Below, in pieces: positions 1-9,132 of a stretch of DNA of 35,492 nt (positions are counted from its first letter, which is position 1; every line of letters begins with the position of its first letter). The DNA is from Candidatus Vogelbacteria bacterium RIFOXYD1_FULL_46_19 (lineage in GTDB: Bacteria; Patescibacteriota; Minisyncoccia; Phycocordibacterales; XYD1-FULL-46-19). Where the stretch lies: contig MHTK01000008.1 in NCBI GenBank assembly GCA_001824825.1, positions 1-35,492 of the forward strand, given 5' to 3'. Under the pieces are notes generated by a model. It was not told the origin of the DNA. It ran no database searches and worked only from the letters and a program-made list of their open reading frames with translations. A program made the position numbers and the translations under genes.

Positions 1-218
1 GAAATGCTTGGGTTTTTGTATAAATTGATGAACTAAATAGTGGATAAAGTAAAGGGGAAATAGAAAAAATTATTACTCAAACAAATTAGAAATATATTAA
101 TTATTTATATAAAATTATTACTACACAAAACACTCGAGAATGAGATGGTTGAGTGAAGGAAAAAAGCGGGTAAAATACAAGCAAATCTTAAGCTATCCAC
201 AGCTCCCATTTCTAATAC

Positions 219-246
219 TTGACTAATATAATAATTAGTGTATAAT
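219..246 (+). promoter_or_regulatory. sigma70-like promoter TTGACT-N16-TATAAT
   Basis: TTGACT 219-224, 16 nt spacer, TATAAT 241-246, upstream of the 300..836 ORF. Confidence 0.65.
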
Positions 247-299
247 TACCCTAGATAATTTAGTCAATGGACTAATTTGCAAAACAAGGAGGACTCGTT

Positions 300-836
300 A
301 TGTCGCAGCAAGACTATAGCCAGTTTGAACAAAAGATGTTCAGGGTTGTCATTAGCGGAATAGTGCTCTTGAGCATCATCCTCGCTACCGGGTGGGCCGT
401 CGGATCCATCTGGGTCGATTCTTATCCCGGGCAGGTGGTTAAGGTGGTGTCGCCCATCTTAAACGGCACTTCGGCCGCCCGTGAAGAACGGCGAGCCAGA
501 AATGCTGAAAAATGGGCCGTCCAAGAGGAAGAGCAGCAGCTACTCCTCACTGCGACATTTGACGAGCGCTTCATCGAGTCGACCGGCTCAAACTTTGAGC
601 CAATAGACAAAGGTGTGGTTGAAACAGTCACTGAGGTATGTTTCTTCAATGAATCTCCTCTCCAATTCGTTGCCGTGCGCGGCGAAAAAGACAAGTACGA
701 GCAAGTGCTGGTTGCTCCCGGTGACAACCTTCAGCCTGGAGACCCAGTGGAAGTTATCATAGACACCGAAAGAGCAAGGGGAATTCGTTTGGGAAAACCA
801 CTTTCCAAAAAGCATCCGACGCTCGCTCGCCTCTAA
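300..836 (+). CDS. hypothetical protein with one N-terminal transmembrane segment
   Basis: ORF with SD (AAGGAGG) 7-8 nt upstream; hydrophobic helix VVISGIVLLSIILATGWAVGSIW; downstream terminator. Confidence 0.8.
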   Translation: MSQQDYSQFEQKMFRVVISGIVLLSIILATGWAVGSIWVDSYPGQVVKVVSPILNGTSAAREERRARNAEKWAVQEEEQQLLLTATFDERFIESTGSNFEPIDKGVVETVTEVCFFNESPLQFVAVRGEKDKYEQVLVAPGDNLQPGDPVEVIIDTERARGIRLGKPLSKKHPTLARL

Positions 837-853
837 GAGAGACTGCCATCTCC

Positions 854-888
854 GCCCCGATCCTTTACCGGATTGGGGCTTGTTTCTT
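854..888 (+). terminator. intrinsic terminator
   Basis: GCCCCGATCC-TTTACC-GGATTGGGGC followed by a T-rich run. Confidence 0.75.
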
Positions 889-944
889 CAATGAGTTTTA
901 ATTTTTCAAATATTAAAGTTATACGGATTGTACTTTGGATATTT

Positions 945-1919
945 TTACGGTAAATACACTTCCTCTAGTCGGACTCCCTCGCCACCACGAAGCCATAAGC
1001 GTAACAACATTGGGCCGGCGGTACCCTTTAACCTAGCCTCCAACTCCGCTACGGTTCCACCAATCGGTCTCGCCTCTTGCTGTAAAATAATTTGAGTCTC
1101 TGGTGTCAGTTTAATATTTTCCGTCTCTACTTCTTGATTGCGAATATAATAATCCTGCTCAAGTTCCTGGTTACAATCTGCAGCAGCAGCCGCTTCACAG
1201 TCGGCCAAGGCGGCCGCTTTGGCCACCTCACCTGTTAGCAACTCCACAAAGTCAACGGTGATTTGAGAAGCGTCCGCCACCACCTCAACTCTTTCCACCA
1301 AGGCTACCCTTTCCTCAGTTTGTCCCACTGTCCGGACTATCTCTAATGAACTCGCTACCTGCTTGGCTAAATCTTCCGCCTCCGGACCGGTGTAAAAAGC
1401 CGGTTCTACTGACAAGATCGCTAACTCTGGATCCGCCAATTGATGGGAAAAATTGAAAGCATAAACTGGTCCCCACTGGTCATTAAGAGCTTCTCCAGAT
1501 TCAAAATTTTCATGGACTCGATTCCAAATTAAGCGTTCACCAAGAAAATTTTCATCGGTCATAAAACTGTCCCGTTCTACAATATCGGTGCAATAAAGTG
1601 TTTCAGTTGGTCCATCGGCTGCACACATATTACGCAACTGGTCGGTCACAAAATCGTTATAACTATTAAAACCAACAGCCGCCCCCGCGGTGTATAGTCG
1701 AACATTAACCAAAGCCTCAAACTCCTCTCCTTGTCGTCGACCCAGGGCAAGCGATGAGGGCTGATACTCCACTAATTCGTAATCGGCCGGATAAGAAAAA
1801 GTGTAACCATAAACTGTACTTTGGTAAGTTTCCCCAGCTCCTGATGAACCAAGCCAAAGAGTAAGACCTAATAAAACAATCACCACTAATAATACTCCAA
1901 TGATTAATTTTTTAGACAT
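945..1919 (-). CDS. hypothetical membrane-anchored extracytoplasmic protein
   Basis: 324 aa ORF, N-terminal TM/signal anchor, YGYTFSYPADYE motif common in secreted CPR hypothetical proteins. Confidence 0.8.
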   Translation of the reverse strand: MSKKLIIGVLLVVIVLLGLTLWLGSSGAGETYQSTVYGYTFSYPADYELVEYQPSSLALGRRQGEEFEALVNVRLYTAGAAVGFNSYNDFVTDQLRNMCAADGPTETLYCTDIVERDSFMTDENFLGERLIWNRVHENFESGEALNDQWGPVYAFNFSHQLADPELAILSVEPAFYTGPEAEDLAKQVASSLEIVRTVGQTEERVALVERVEVVADASQITVDFVELLTGEVAKAAALADCEAAAAADCNQELEQDYYIRNQEVETENIKLTPETQIILQQEARPIGGTVAELEARLKGTAGPMLLRLWLRGGEGVRLEEVYLP

Positions 1920-2035
1920 AAATTATAAATCTATTAACAGTATAAAATTATTTTCTAAATTACCAAGTATTAACTAAACTAGACCCGAAACCACATTCAC
2001 CTAGTGTAACAAAATTTTTAACTAAAGCCGACTAT

Positions 2036-2075
2036 AACAAAAACACCGCCTGAACTTAAATGCTCAAGCGGTGTT
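2036..2075 (-). terminator. intrinsic terminator of the 2103..2843 gene
   Basis: Minus-strand hairpin ACACCGC...GCGGTGT followed by TTTTTG. Confidence 0.6.
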
Positions 2076-2102
2076 GTTTGATACTAATCTACCTATTGTT
2101 TA

Positions 2103-2843
2103 TTAGTTGTCATCCTCTGCCTCTGAATCATCATCACTATCATCATCACTATCATCATCACTATCATCATCACTATCATCACTAGTAGAGCTTGCGGTAT
2201 TTCCTACACCACGATGATACGGCTTGACCTTAACTTTCACCTCCTCATTACCATTATTGAACTTTATCTCGATCCGAACCTGATCACGAAGAAAACCAAC
2301 CGGAATTTCATCTTCTCCTTCAATCCCTGCTTCGCTTAAAATCTCATTCAATTGGGCTCTGGTCATCGGACCCACACTTCCCACCGGCTCGATTCTAATT
2401 TTATTTTGAAACCGGCGAACAGCCACCTCTGTTAGAGGTCCAAAAAATCCAGTGATCAAACCCGATGGGTAAATATCCGGATCAGTCGCTAACAGTTTTT
2501 GTAGCTGTCTCACGTCTTCACCACTAGAACCCAACTTTAAATTTCGTTCGATTTTAATTTTTGCCAAATTTGAAACAATATTCCCTTGGGCCTCGCCACT
2601 GGTCATCCGTTCCCGAATAGTTTGAATTTGAGCCCGTAAGGACTCCAGTTGAGCCAACAATTTGGCCAGAGTACTACTGTCACTGTCTTCGTTTTCTGGA
2701 GTCGTGGTAGCAGTGGAGGTAGCGGTAGTTGTGGCGGTGGTAGTGGCTGTTGAGGTCGCAGTTTGAGCGGAAGCACCTGATGGAATCAGGCCGACGACCA
2801 GAATCATTACCATCAACCAAACAAAAGATAAGCTAATTTTCAT
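2103..2843 (-). CDS. secreted peptidoglycan-binding-domain protein with Thr/Ala-rich and Asp/Ser-rich low-complexity tracts
   Basis: Signal peptide; PG_binding_1-like LKLGSSGEDVRQLQKLLATDPDIYPSGLITGFFGPLTEVAVRRFQ; (DDDS)n C-terminus. Confidence 0.85.
   Translation of the reverse strand: MKISLSFVWLMVMILVVGLIPSGASAQTATSTATTTATTTATSTATTTPENEDSDSSTLAKLLAQLESLRAQIQTIRERMTSGEAQGNIVSNLAKIKIERNLKLGSSGEDVRQLQKLLATDPDIYPSGLITGFFGPLTEVAVRRFQNKIRIEPVGSVGPMTRAQLNEILSEAGIEGEDEIPVGFLRDQVRIEIKFNNGNEEVKVKVKPYHRGVGNTASSTSDDSDDDSDDDSDDDSDDDSEAEDDN
2127..2183. repeat. 12-bp tandem repeat (ATCATCATCACT)n encoding DDDS
   Basis: Direct repetition of atcatcatcact. Confidence 0.9.
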
Positions 2844-2997
2844 AAAATTACATTTAATATGATTTTGTTAATAATACAGGGAAGGACCATTTTGGCCGGT
2901 CGCCTGTTTAAGTTTATTTTAGCATAAAAACTAAAACCAACTACTAGTTATTAGCTAGTCCTCAAAAACAGCTTGATTTTGTGGTAAACTTTATCCT

Positions 2998-3447
2998 ATG
3001 CGTTGGCAAGCAAAATACAATTGGTACCTCCTCGATATGAGCCTGTTTACGGCTTTTAATGTTTTAATGATTTATCTTTTACACCGCTCTAATACCCTGT
3101 TCTGGCCGATCGACCGGCTTAGCTTATTTGTCCTTGGTCTCGCCGCTTGGCGCGGAGCTAATATGATAGCGAATGAAGAAATTACCAAGTCCGTTCGTGC
3201 CCCTTTTGTGGATGTAGTCGAGAAAAACGGTAAGTCGGTCGAGCAACCCAAGCCCTATGGCTGGCGGGGGGCGGTGGGTTCTTTAATTTACTGCTCCTCT
3301 TGTACTGGTGTCTGGGTAGCGGCCATTTTAGTTTACAGCCATGCCTTCTTTCCGGTCACCGTTTCCATTATTGCTCTTATTCTAACCCTGAGCGCCTGCG
3401 AAAGATTTTTTACAGTTATTTTTGATGTGTTAAAGAAACGAACTTAA
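2998..3447 (+). CDS. DUF1360-family membrane protein
   Basis: YGWRGAVGSLIYCSSCTGVWVAAILVY ... ACERFF pattern. Confidence 0.7.
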   Translation: MRWQAKYNWYLLDMSLFTAFNVLMIYLLHRSNTLFWPIDRLSLFVLGLAAWRGANMIANEEITKSVRAPFVDVVEKNGKSVEQPKPYGWRGAVGSLIYCSSCTGVWVAAILVYSHAFFPVTVSIIALILTLSACERFFTVIFDVLKKRT

Positions 3448-3476
3448 AATTCATATTTAATTTTTAGATTTTTTAA

Positions 3477-3518
3477 AAAAATACCCAGGCCAATCCATAA
3501 GACTGGTCCGGGCTTAAT
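3477..3518 (-). terminator. intrinsic terminator, possibly bidirectional
   Basis: Minus-strand CCCGGACCA...TGGCCTGGG followed by TATTTTTTT. Confidence 0.6.
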
Positions 3519-3534
3519 AGTCTCCTTCGTTATT

Positions 3535-4458
3535 TTAGCTTGCCGCAAACTCTCGGAAGGCGTTTAAAGCCGCTTGATTCCTTCCAATCTCATACTGGAG
3601 CTGGAGGACGCGTGCTTCCAACTGTGTGATTGTCTGAAGCAACATGGCTTCAGTCGAGTTTTCCGTTGCCCCTTCCATCGGTAACACCACCAGACTTGCC
3701 TCTTCAATTGTTTGCTCAGTTGGATCCCGTTTGACCTCCATCACCTGAATGACTTCAGGAATCGACGGGGCCGGACGTCCTAAGAGCGCGCAACCTTTCG
3801 CAGTCAATTCAACTGTACGAGGTTCAACCTTACGCCGATAGATTACGTATTGACCTCGCTTAAGTTTGATCAGGACTTGATCAATTTCGGCCGGAGTTGG
3901 TTCCTTACCGATCAGATCTTTCAAAATAGACTTGATCGACACAGCAGATACCAAGACCGGCGATGTAGGTTGGGGCCAAACCCCTAGCAGTAAAAGGGTT
4001 ACGATATCCAAGTCTTCAAACATCTCGGACACGGTAATACCCTTTTTGTGACCCGCTGATTTTTGTGCCGAGTGGCCATTACGGCCACCTGATCCCAGCT
4101 TCTCCATCACCTTCACAGTTGATTTCTCCACGATCGGTTCCTTTCCGCCCGCGACGGCTAACTTGTTGTACAATTGAACCAGAGTTAAGCGACAATTCTG
4201 GGCTGGCCGAAGATAACACTTTCGGGATGTTGTGTTATCGCCCGACTGAATTCCAAAAGATATTCGCAAATGTTTCCTATCCAACCCAATCAAACGAAAT
4301 GACTTCAGATGATGAGTACCTTTAACCGCCGCTCCAAGCATGATGATCCAGGTCAAGTTCAAATCTAAGCCAGCCCGAGCAAACTCCCCGGCAATGAGAC
4401 TCTCAATTCCCTTTGGAATGGGGGTAGAATGGTGGCCCAACTTAATCTTGATTGGCAC
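3535..4458 (-). CDS. hypothetical protein; possible wHTH-like central region and C-terminal coiled coil
   Basis: 307 aa ORF, GTG start with AAAGGAG upstream; LLQTITQLEARVLQLQYEIGRNQAALNAF coiled-coil-like tail. Confidence 0.75.
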   Translation of the reverse strand: MPIKIKLGHHSTPIPKGIESLIAGEFARAGLDLNLTWIIMLGAAVKGTHHLKSFRLIGLDRKHLRISFGIQSGDNTTSRKCYLRPAQNCRLTLVQLYNKLAVAGGKEPIVEKSTVKVMEKLGSGGRNGHSAQKSAGHKKGITVSEMFEDLDIVTLLLLGVWPQPTSPVLVSAVSIKSILKDLIGKEPTPAEIDQVLIKLKRGQYVIYRRKVEPRTVELTAKGCALLGRPAPSIPEVIQVMEVKRDPTEQTIEEASLVVLPMEGATENSTEAMLLQTITQLEARVLQLQYEIGRNQAALNAFREFAAS

Positions 4459-4588
4459 AATTTATCTCCTTTCTGTGGTTGAACATTCTACTAGAAACAC
4501 TACCGCCAAATCTCTGACAAGTCAAAAGCAGAGTTAAAAGGGCCCCGGCCCACTTGCACTAACTGTGGGGCACTTTTAGGTAAATTAA

Positions 4589-4621
4589 TAGCCTTGGCGT
4601 CTGAATGCTCGCCAAGGCTAT
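4589..4621. terminator. strong hairpin (terminator-like)
   Basis: TAGCCTTGGCG...CGCCAAGGCTA perfect stem; no long T tract. Confidence 0.45.
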
Positions 4622-4642
4622 GATCCGGAAAAGAGATTTGAA

Positions 4643-4891
4643 TCAACGGACTCGTCCTCCTTCATAATGGTCCGAGAACCGCGGACAAAAATCTGTCTGC
4701 CCAGTATGAGTATTGAAGAATAGTCCCTTGTCACCACAAATAGGACAAACTCCTCGTTCCCACCTTGTGGGCGACCGATCTTCGGTTGAAACCCGCTCGC
4801 GCGCCGCCGCTTTGATCAGAGGCTCATCACTAGTCGCAATGAACCACCTCTTCAACAATCGCCAACACTGTCTAAAAAATCGGGAGATCAT
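4643..4891 (-). CDS. small zinc-ribbon-like protein
   Basis: CPICGDKGLFFN...CP motif; purine-rich SD (AAGGAAAAGGGGGTAGGT) upstream of ATG. Confidence 0.6.
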   Translation of the reverse strand: MISRFFRQCWRLLKRWFIATSDEPLIKAAARERVSTEDRSPTRWERGVCPICGDKGLFFNTHTGQTDFCPRFSDHYEGGRVR

Positions 4892-5009
4892 ACCTACCCC
4901 CTTTTCCTTGCCCCGAACCTATGGTCCAGTTTCCCAGTCCTAATACCATCATAGAGGCCTAATTAGGAGGCGTCAATCACCTCACTTAGTTTAGTTCTTA
5001 GAATTAAAT

Positions 5010-5042
5010 ATCCCCCGGCGACGCGTAGCGTGCCAGGGGATT
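5010..5042 (-). terminator. intrinsic terminator of the beta-helix gene
   Basis: Minus-strand ATCCCCTGGCACGC...GCGTCGCCGGGGGAT then ATTTAATT. Confidence 0.5.
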
Positions 5043-5062
5043 TGCGAGAGCGGTTGTTACTG

Positions 5063-6445
5063 CTATCGCTCTAGTTGGTAGCCAACTTCAACCGATTTCG
5101 GTCGAAGCAGGCGGTGAGTAAAGATCAGGGCCAGGAGACCAATCAAAAAGAGTTGACCCGGGAGATTTGTCGCTGGCACACTCGGTGCCAGCGGGTCGGT
5201 AGTTTGCCAACCCCCAGCGTTGAAATCTACTGGCAGGTCGACTGGCCCATCGGAAGTGCCCCACCAAGAATTAGTGACATCCACTACGTTGCCCGTGTCG
5301 TTCTCCCCAATCACTCCATTTCCCAGGAAACGGGAACCGGGGAAGGCCACGTTGGTACTAGTACCACCCGAGATCAGCCCGTAGGGATTATTCTCAAAAG
5401 TGTTCCCCGTACCATCAGCGGAGACTACGTCATAGAGCCAGAGCCCGATGCCGTAATCGCCGGCGCCGTCGGCAAAGGTGTTGTCGGTAAACGTGCCGGA
5501 ACCGCCGTACACCAGATTGAAATCGTTTCCAATAAACGACGACTCACTTACCACCAATCCAGTCGGGGCGTAGGCGTAGAGGCCAGCCTGACAGTTTTCC
5601 ACCATCATATTTTCAAACGTTACGTTTGAATACTGAGTCAACAGGGCCGAGGCTGTCCAAGTGGCCCCCGTGTACCAAATGTCACGCACGGTGACATTCC
5701 GAACAGTGCCACTAGCCCCAGCCGAGGTCCCAAACTGGATCCCGTTCTGGGCAGTGATACCCGTCGGTCCAGCTCCAACCACCGACCCACCATTCCAAGT
5801 CACGGTCGTGTCTGGGAAAGCCGCGAAAGCATTCTTCTGGAAATCACTGATGTCCAGATTGGTAATCTGAAGATCACTACCCACGGCCGCCATCAGGCCC
5901 ACTCCATGTTGGCTTCCATCGAAAGGTGTATTTCGCACACCCACGATAGCTACATTGGAAATCGTGACATTGGAGGAAATCACCAACAAACCGATAAACC
6001 GGTAATTGGTATTTCCTTGACCCGCGCCGTCGATCAAAATGTCTGCGACGGCCACGGTGGCGCTTTGGATATAAAGCGTCGGGTGGTAAGTATTCGTGCC
6101 GAGAACCGCCTCTAGAGGCATCGACGCCGTGGCCACAATGGCGGCCGTGGCATCACCGCCCACGAGGGTGATATTTTTGTCCACCAAAACCGGCCCCGAC
6201 TGTGGTCCAAAGACCACTACCGTATCCCCCGCCGCGGCGGCATCTACCGCTTGCTGCACCGTGGGAAAGTCCCCCGGTACATTCAAGGTTGCCCCGACTT
6301 TGGCACCACCAGACTTCTCGACCGGTCCAACCGCCAGGCCGGCGGGCGCCGTAAGCTCGTCGTCTACGTACGGCGACGCGGTGGGCACCGCCCCCGCCGA
6401 CACCGCCACTACGATTCCTAATACCATCACTCCCCAAATCTTCAT
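5063..6445 (-). CDS. secreted right-handed parallel beta-helix (pectin-lyase-fold) protein with C-terminal TM anchor
   Basis: Signal peptide, VPGDFPTVQQAVDAAAAGDTVVVFGP start, repeated beta-helix rungs, C-terminal TM plus basic tail LFLIGLLALIFTHRLLRPK; GGAGGTAGACGATG start. Confidence 0.85.
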   Translation of the reverse strand: MKIWGVMVLGIVVAVSAGAVPTASPYVDDELTAPAGLAVGPVEKSGGAKVGATLNVPGDFPTVQQAVDAAAAGDTVVVFGPQSGPVLVDKNITLVGGDATAAIVATASMPLEAVLGTNTYHPTLYIQSATVAVADILIDGAGQGNTNYRFIGLLVISSNVTISNVAIVGVRNTPFDGSQHGVGLMAAVGSDLQITNLDISDFQKNAFAAFPDTTVTWNGGSVVGAGPTGITAQNGIQFGTSAGASGTVRNVTVRDIWYTGATWTASALLTQYSNVTFENMMVENCQAGLYAYAPTGLVVSESSFIGNDFNLVYGGSGTFTDNTFADGAGDYGIGLWLYDVVSADGTGNTFENNPYGLISGGTSTNVAFPGSRFLGNGVIGENDTGNVVDVTNSWWGTSDGPVDLPVDFNAGGWQTTDPLAPSVPATNLPGQLFLIGLLALIFTHRLLRPKSVEVGYQLER

Positions 6446-6663
6446 CGTCTACCTCCACTCTTCTCTTTTGTGAAGACCAAACAAGAACCCACCACGGGTT
6501 CTCCAGCTCTACTTATAACACGTCTTGATCTGAAAATCAAGCACTCTAAGGATAGTTCTTAAAGTACTTTTAGGATTAGGATTAGGATTAACTACAAAAA
6601 ATTATAAAAGACCCGCCACCAAAGAAAGTAGTGACGAGTCTAGCCTTAGAGCCGGCCAGCTAT

Positions 6664-6993
6664 TTACCGTTGCTGTCGCAATTTGAAATACTTCGAGTAA
6701 TACACGGGCTGACGGCCCAATAACATAGAAAAAGTTCTGGGGACTAGGACTTTTTGCTCTGGAGTAATACAGCCCTGGAGCGACAGCGGCTGAAAGCCCC
6801 GACGAACCAACTGGCTTTCCCAGTAGATCCAGTTTATCCAAGCTTGTTTAATGTTCACCTTCAACCCGGCCGGGCTACGCACTTTCCACAAAGCTACGCG
6901 ACCAATAGCCAAGCGATAAAAACGAATAATCCACTCGTCGGTCCACAACACAATCAACTCGGACGGCGATAGTGGTGCTCTTTTTTCAGCCAT
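6664..6993 (-). CDS. hypothetical protein (start re-assigned to MAEKRAPL)
   Basis: AAAGGAGGACCCGATG at the internal ATG supports a shorter start than the ORF track (7071). Confidence 0.6.
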   Translation of the reverse strand: MAEKRAPLSPSELIVLWTDEWIIRFYRLAIGRVALWKVRSPAGLKVNIKQAWINWIYWESQLVRRGFQPLSLQGCITPEQKVLVPRTFSMLLGRQPVYYSKYFKLRQQR

Positions 6994-7189
6994 CGGGTCC
7001 TCCTTTCCCCCAAGCGTTCTATCTCTACCAATATTTCTAACACAAATTAAACTAATGGTAAATCCGCTCAACTTTAACTATGATCGACGCTCCCCCGCTA
7101 CCAATCCGCTGGCACTTTAGACTCTTCGGTTTTGTTCATCAAACCTAAAATATATCTCTATTAGAAGCTCCAGAACTTAACTAACTTTT

Positions 7190-7675
7190 CTAATTTCTTA
7201 TCTTTCCTGGTCTGCCGTCCATACTATTTTCCTGAAGATACTGACGCATCATTCCCCTCATCGGACCCCGCCGGAGCAGGAGGTCGTTTAACCCGCTAAT
7301 ATCTACAATCAAGCCTCCCACCAAGACTGCCAATAAAAACCCGATAATCAATAATCTAAAACTTATTTTAAAAGAAAAATCATACCGTCGTATCAGCCAA
7401 ATACCACAAATGAGTCCAACCACCGCCAGCCCCAAAGCCCACCAAGGAAACTGGGTCAGTATCTGCTCTAACCGGTAGCTACCCATCGGGCCATGAGAGC
7501 GAAACGTAAAACGGATCAAACCCACAAAAAACATAGACACCACCACCGATGACACCAGACCGCCGAAAGTCAAAATTGACCCAAGTATAAAATATAGCCG
7601 AGGACGCATTTTTATTTTATCGTTACGGATCTGATCCATAACCCGATCAGTGATATTTTTTAGTTTTTGGTCCAT
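7190..7675 (-). CDS. membrane protein, putative anti-sigma factor
   Basis: Four hydrophobic segments; start overlaps the 3' end of the ECF sigma gene. Confidence 0.6.
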   Translation of the reverse strand: MDQKLKNITDRVMDQIRNDKIKMRPRLYFILGSILTFGGLVSSVVVSMFFVGLIRFTFRSHGPMGSYRLEQILTQFPWWALGLAVVGLICGIWLIRRYDFSFKISFRLLIIGFLLAVLVGGLIVDISGLNDLLLRRGPMRGMMRQYLQENSMDGRPGKIRN

Positions 7676-8202
7676 AAATTTTTCATTAGCTTTTTAGCTC
7701 GACTAAGACGAATAGCGACAGTCCCCACGGGTATTCTCAAGATGTCACTAATTTCTTGGTATGATTTTTCTTCTAAATAAAACAGGTTAAGAATCTCTGA
7801 GTAAATAAGGGGTAAGGCGTTAAGATATTTTCGAACCTGCTCGCTGGTTTCTTTTTCCTCAAAGCTTTTGATCAGATCTTCTTCACTGGCAAATTCTAAC
7901 TCTACTAAAAGGGGTACTTCTTTCCGACCCTTTTTAATAATATTCAACGCTTCATTATGAGCAATACGATAAATCCAGCTCGAAAATTTTTTATGGCTAT
8001 CAAATCCGCTCAGATTAATATAGCTTTTTATGAAAGTATCCTGAACAATGTGAGCAGCCTGATCATCGTCATGTACTAAATTTAAGACATAGCGCATTAA
8101 TTTTTGGGAATATCTTTCCATTATCACTGCGTAAAGATCCCGATTACCCGAGCGAATTCTGTCCACTATATCTTCATCAGTTAATGTCACTGGGTCGCTC
8201 AT
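7660..8202 (-). CDS. ECF (sigma-70 family) RNA polymerase sigma factor
   Basis: Region 2 (YSQKLMRYVLNLVHDDDQAAHIVQDTFIKSYINLSGFDSHKKFSSWIYRIAHNEALNIIKK) and region 4 (YLEEKSYQEISDILRIPVGTVAIRLSRAKKLMK). Confidence 0.93.
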   Translation of the reverse strand: MSDPVTLTDEDIVDRIRSGNRDLYAVIMERYSQKLMRYVLNLVHDDDQAAHIVQDTFIKSYINLSGFDSHKKFSSWIYRIAHNEALNIIKKGRKEVPLLVELEFASEEDLIKSFEEKETSEQVRKYLNALPLIYSEILNLFYLEEKSYQEISDILRIPVGTVAIRLSRAKKLMKNLWTKN

Positions 8203-8229
8203 ATGTATATTTTACACCGCTTCCACCCA

Positions 8230-8264
8230 TAAACTAAACTCCGACAAGGCCGGAGTTTAGTTTA
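8230..8264. terminator. 14-bp-stem hairpin between secreted-protein gene and sigma gene
   Basis: TAAACTAAACTCCG-ACAAGGC-CGGAGTTTAGTTTA. Confidence 0.6.
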
Positions 8265-8275
8265 CCTAATTTCCC

Positions 8276-8662
8276 TTATCGATTAAGACCTCTACCCATA
8301 CCCATATTCATACCCCCACCCTGCCTACCTGATCCATTTTTTAAACCTAAACCTAGTTCTTGACGAATTTTTTGAGCCTCCTCCAGTTTACCTTCTAAAG
8401 CCAGCTCATGAGCTTCCACCAATTTGGCAAAATTGGCTTCAGTGATAATTTGTGTTACCCGACCTTGATTTTGCTTTAAACTCTTCCAGGCTTGATAGTC
8501 TTTATTTTGGAAGATTGTCCGCATCTCTGCCTGACGGTCGGCCGAGCAGTTTGGCCCGGCTACCGAGGGGTCGCCCTGGTAAGCCAGAGCGGAACCGGCC
8601 GACAAAGCCGTTACTCCCAAAATCACCGCCAGTGACCCTAATCCTAATTTTGTCTTGTTCAT
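8276..8662 (-). CDS. secreted small protein with Gly/Met-rich C-terminus
   Basis: Signal peptide (LGSLAVILGVTALSAGSALA) and tail GRQGGGMNMGMGRGLNR. Confidence 0.75.
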   Translation of the reverse strand: MNKTKLGLGSLAVILGVTALSAGSALAYQGDPSVAGPNCSADRQAEMRTIFQNKDYQAWKSLKQNQGRVTQIITEANFAKLVEAHELALEGKLEEAQKIRQELGLGLKNGSGRQGGGMNMGMGRGLNR

Positions 8663-9073
8663 ATTTAGATTAATTATTTAATAAAAAGGTGATCGCGCGT
8701 CTCTTCAACCTTTATACCCCTAATACAAAGCCAACGAGGTTTTTCTTTCCTTCGGAGTTACAGCTTATTTCAACTAGAATAAGACAACGAAAAAACGCTA
8801 ACCAGGGACTGTGTTGTTTAAAAAATTACCACTACTGCAAAAAGTCAGTAAATTTTACTTCTGGCAAACCTCCCACTGTTTGCCCGCCTTTATATGTGGA
8901 CACTAAGCGCGGTAATCCATCATCACAATGCTAGCTGTAAGTTGATGGAAGTAAAAATTTTGATCGTCTCATTAAATTTTCCCACCACCACTCCCACCTT
9001 TCTAGCTCCCGACACACTTAATAAGCTGTGGCTATAAATGTCAAAAATAGTATTTGTATTAATTTTATCAAAA

Positions 9074-9106
9074 TAAAATACCCCGAGATGTCTGTCTCTC
9101 GAGGTA
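9074..9106 (-). terminator. intrinsic terminator of purH
   Basis: Minus-strand TACCTCGAGA...TCTCGGGGTA then TTTTATTTT. Confidence 0.7.
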
Positions 9107-9132
9107 TAAGTCTGCTGTCATCCAACATTACT

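Noticed and set aside
191-199. Possible DnaA box (CTATCCACA) in the AT-rich left edge, with parB at the right edge suggesting an origin
   Set aside because: Only a single one-mismatch box was seen; no cluster, no dnaA/dnaN, and no parS-like site noticed.
6096-6473. Plus-strand ORFs opposite the beta-helix gene (5075..5629, 5661..5870, 5906..6115, 6096..6473)
   Set aside because: Antisense to a clear signal-peptide/beta-helix CDS; no independent SD or domain evidence.
8689-8934. 81-aa plus ORF in the 8663-9070 intergenic region
   Set aside because: No SD or domain and unnatural composition; likely noncoding.
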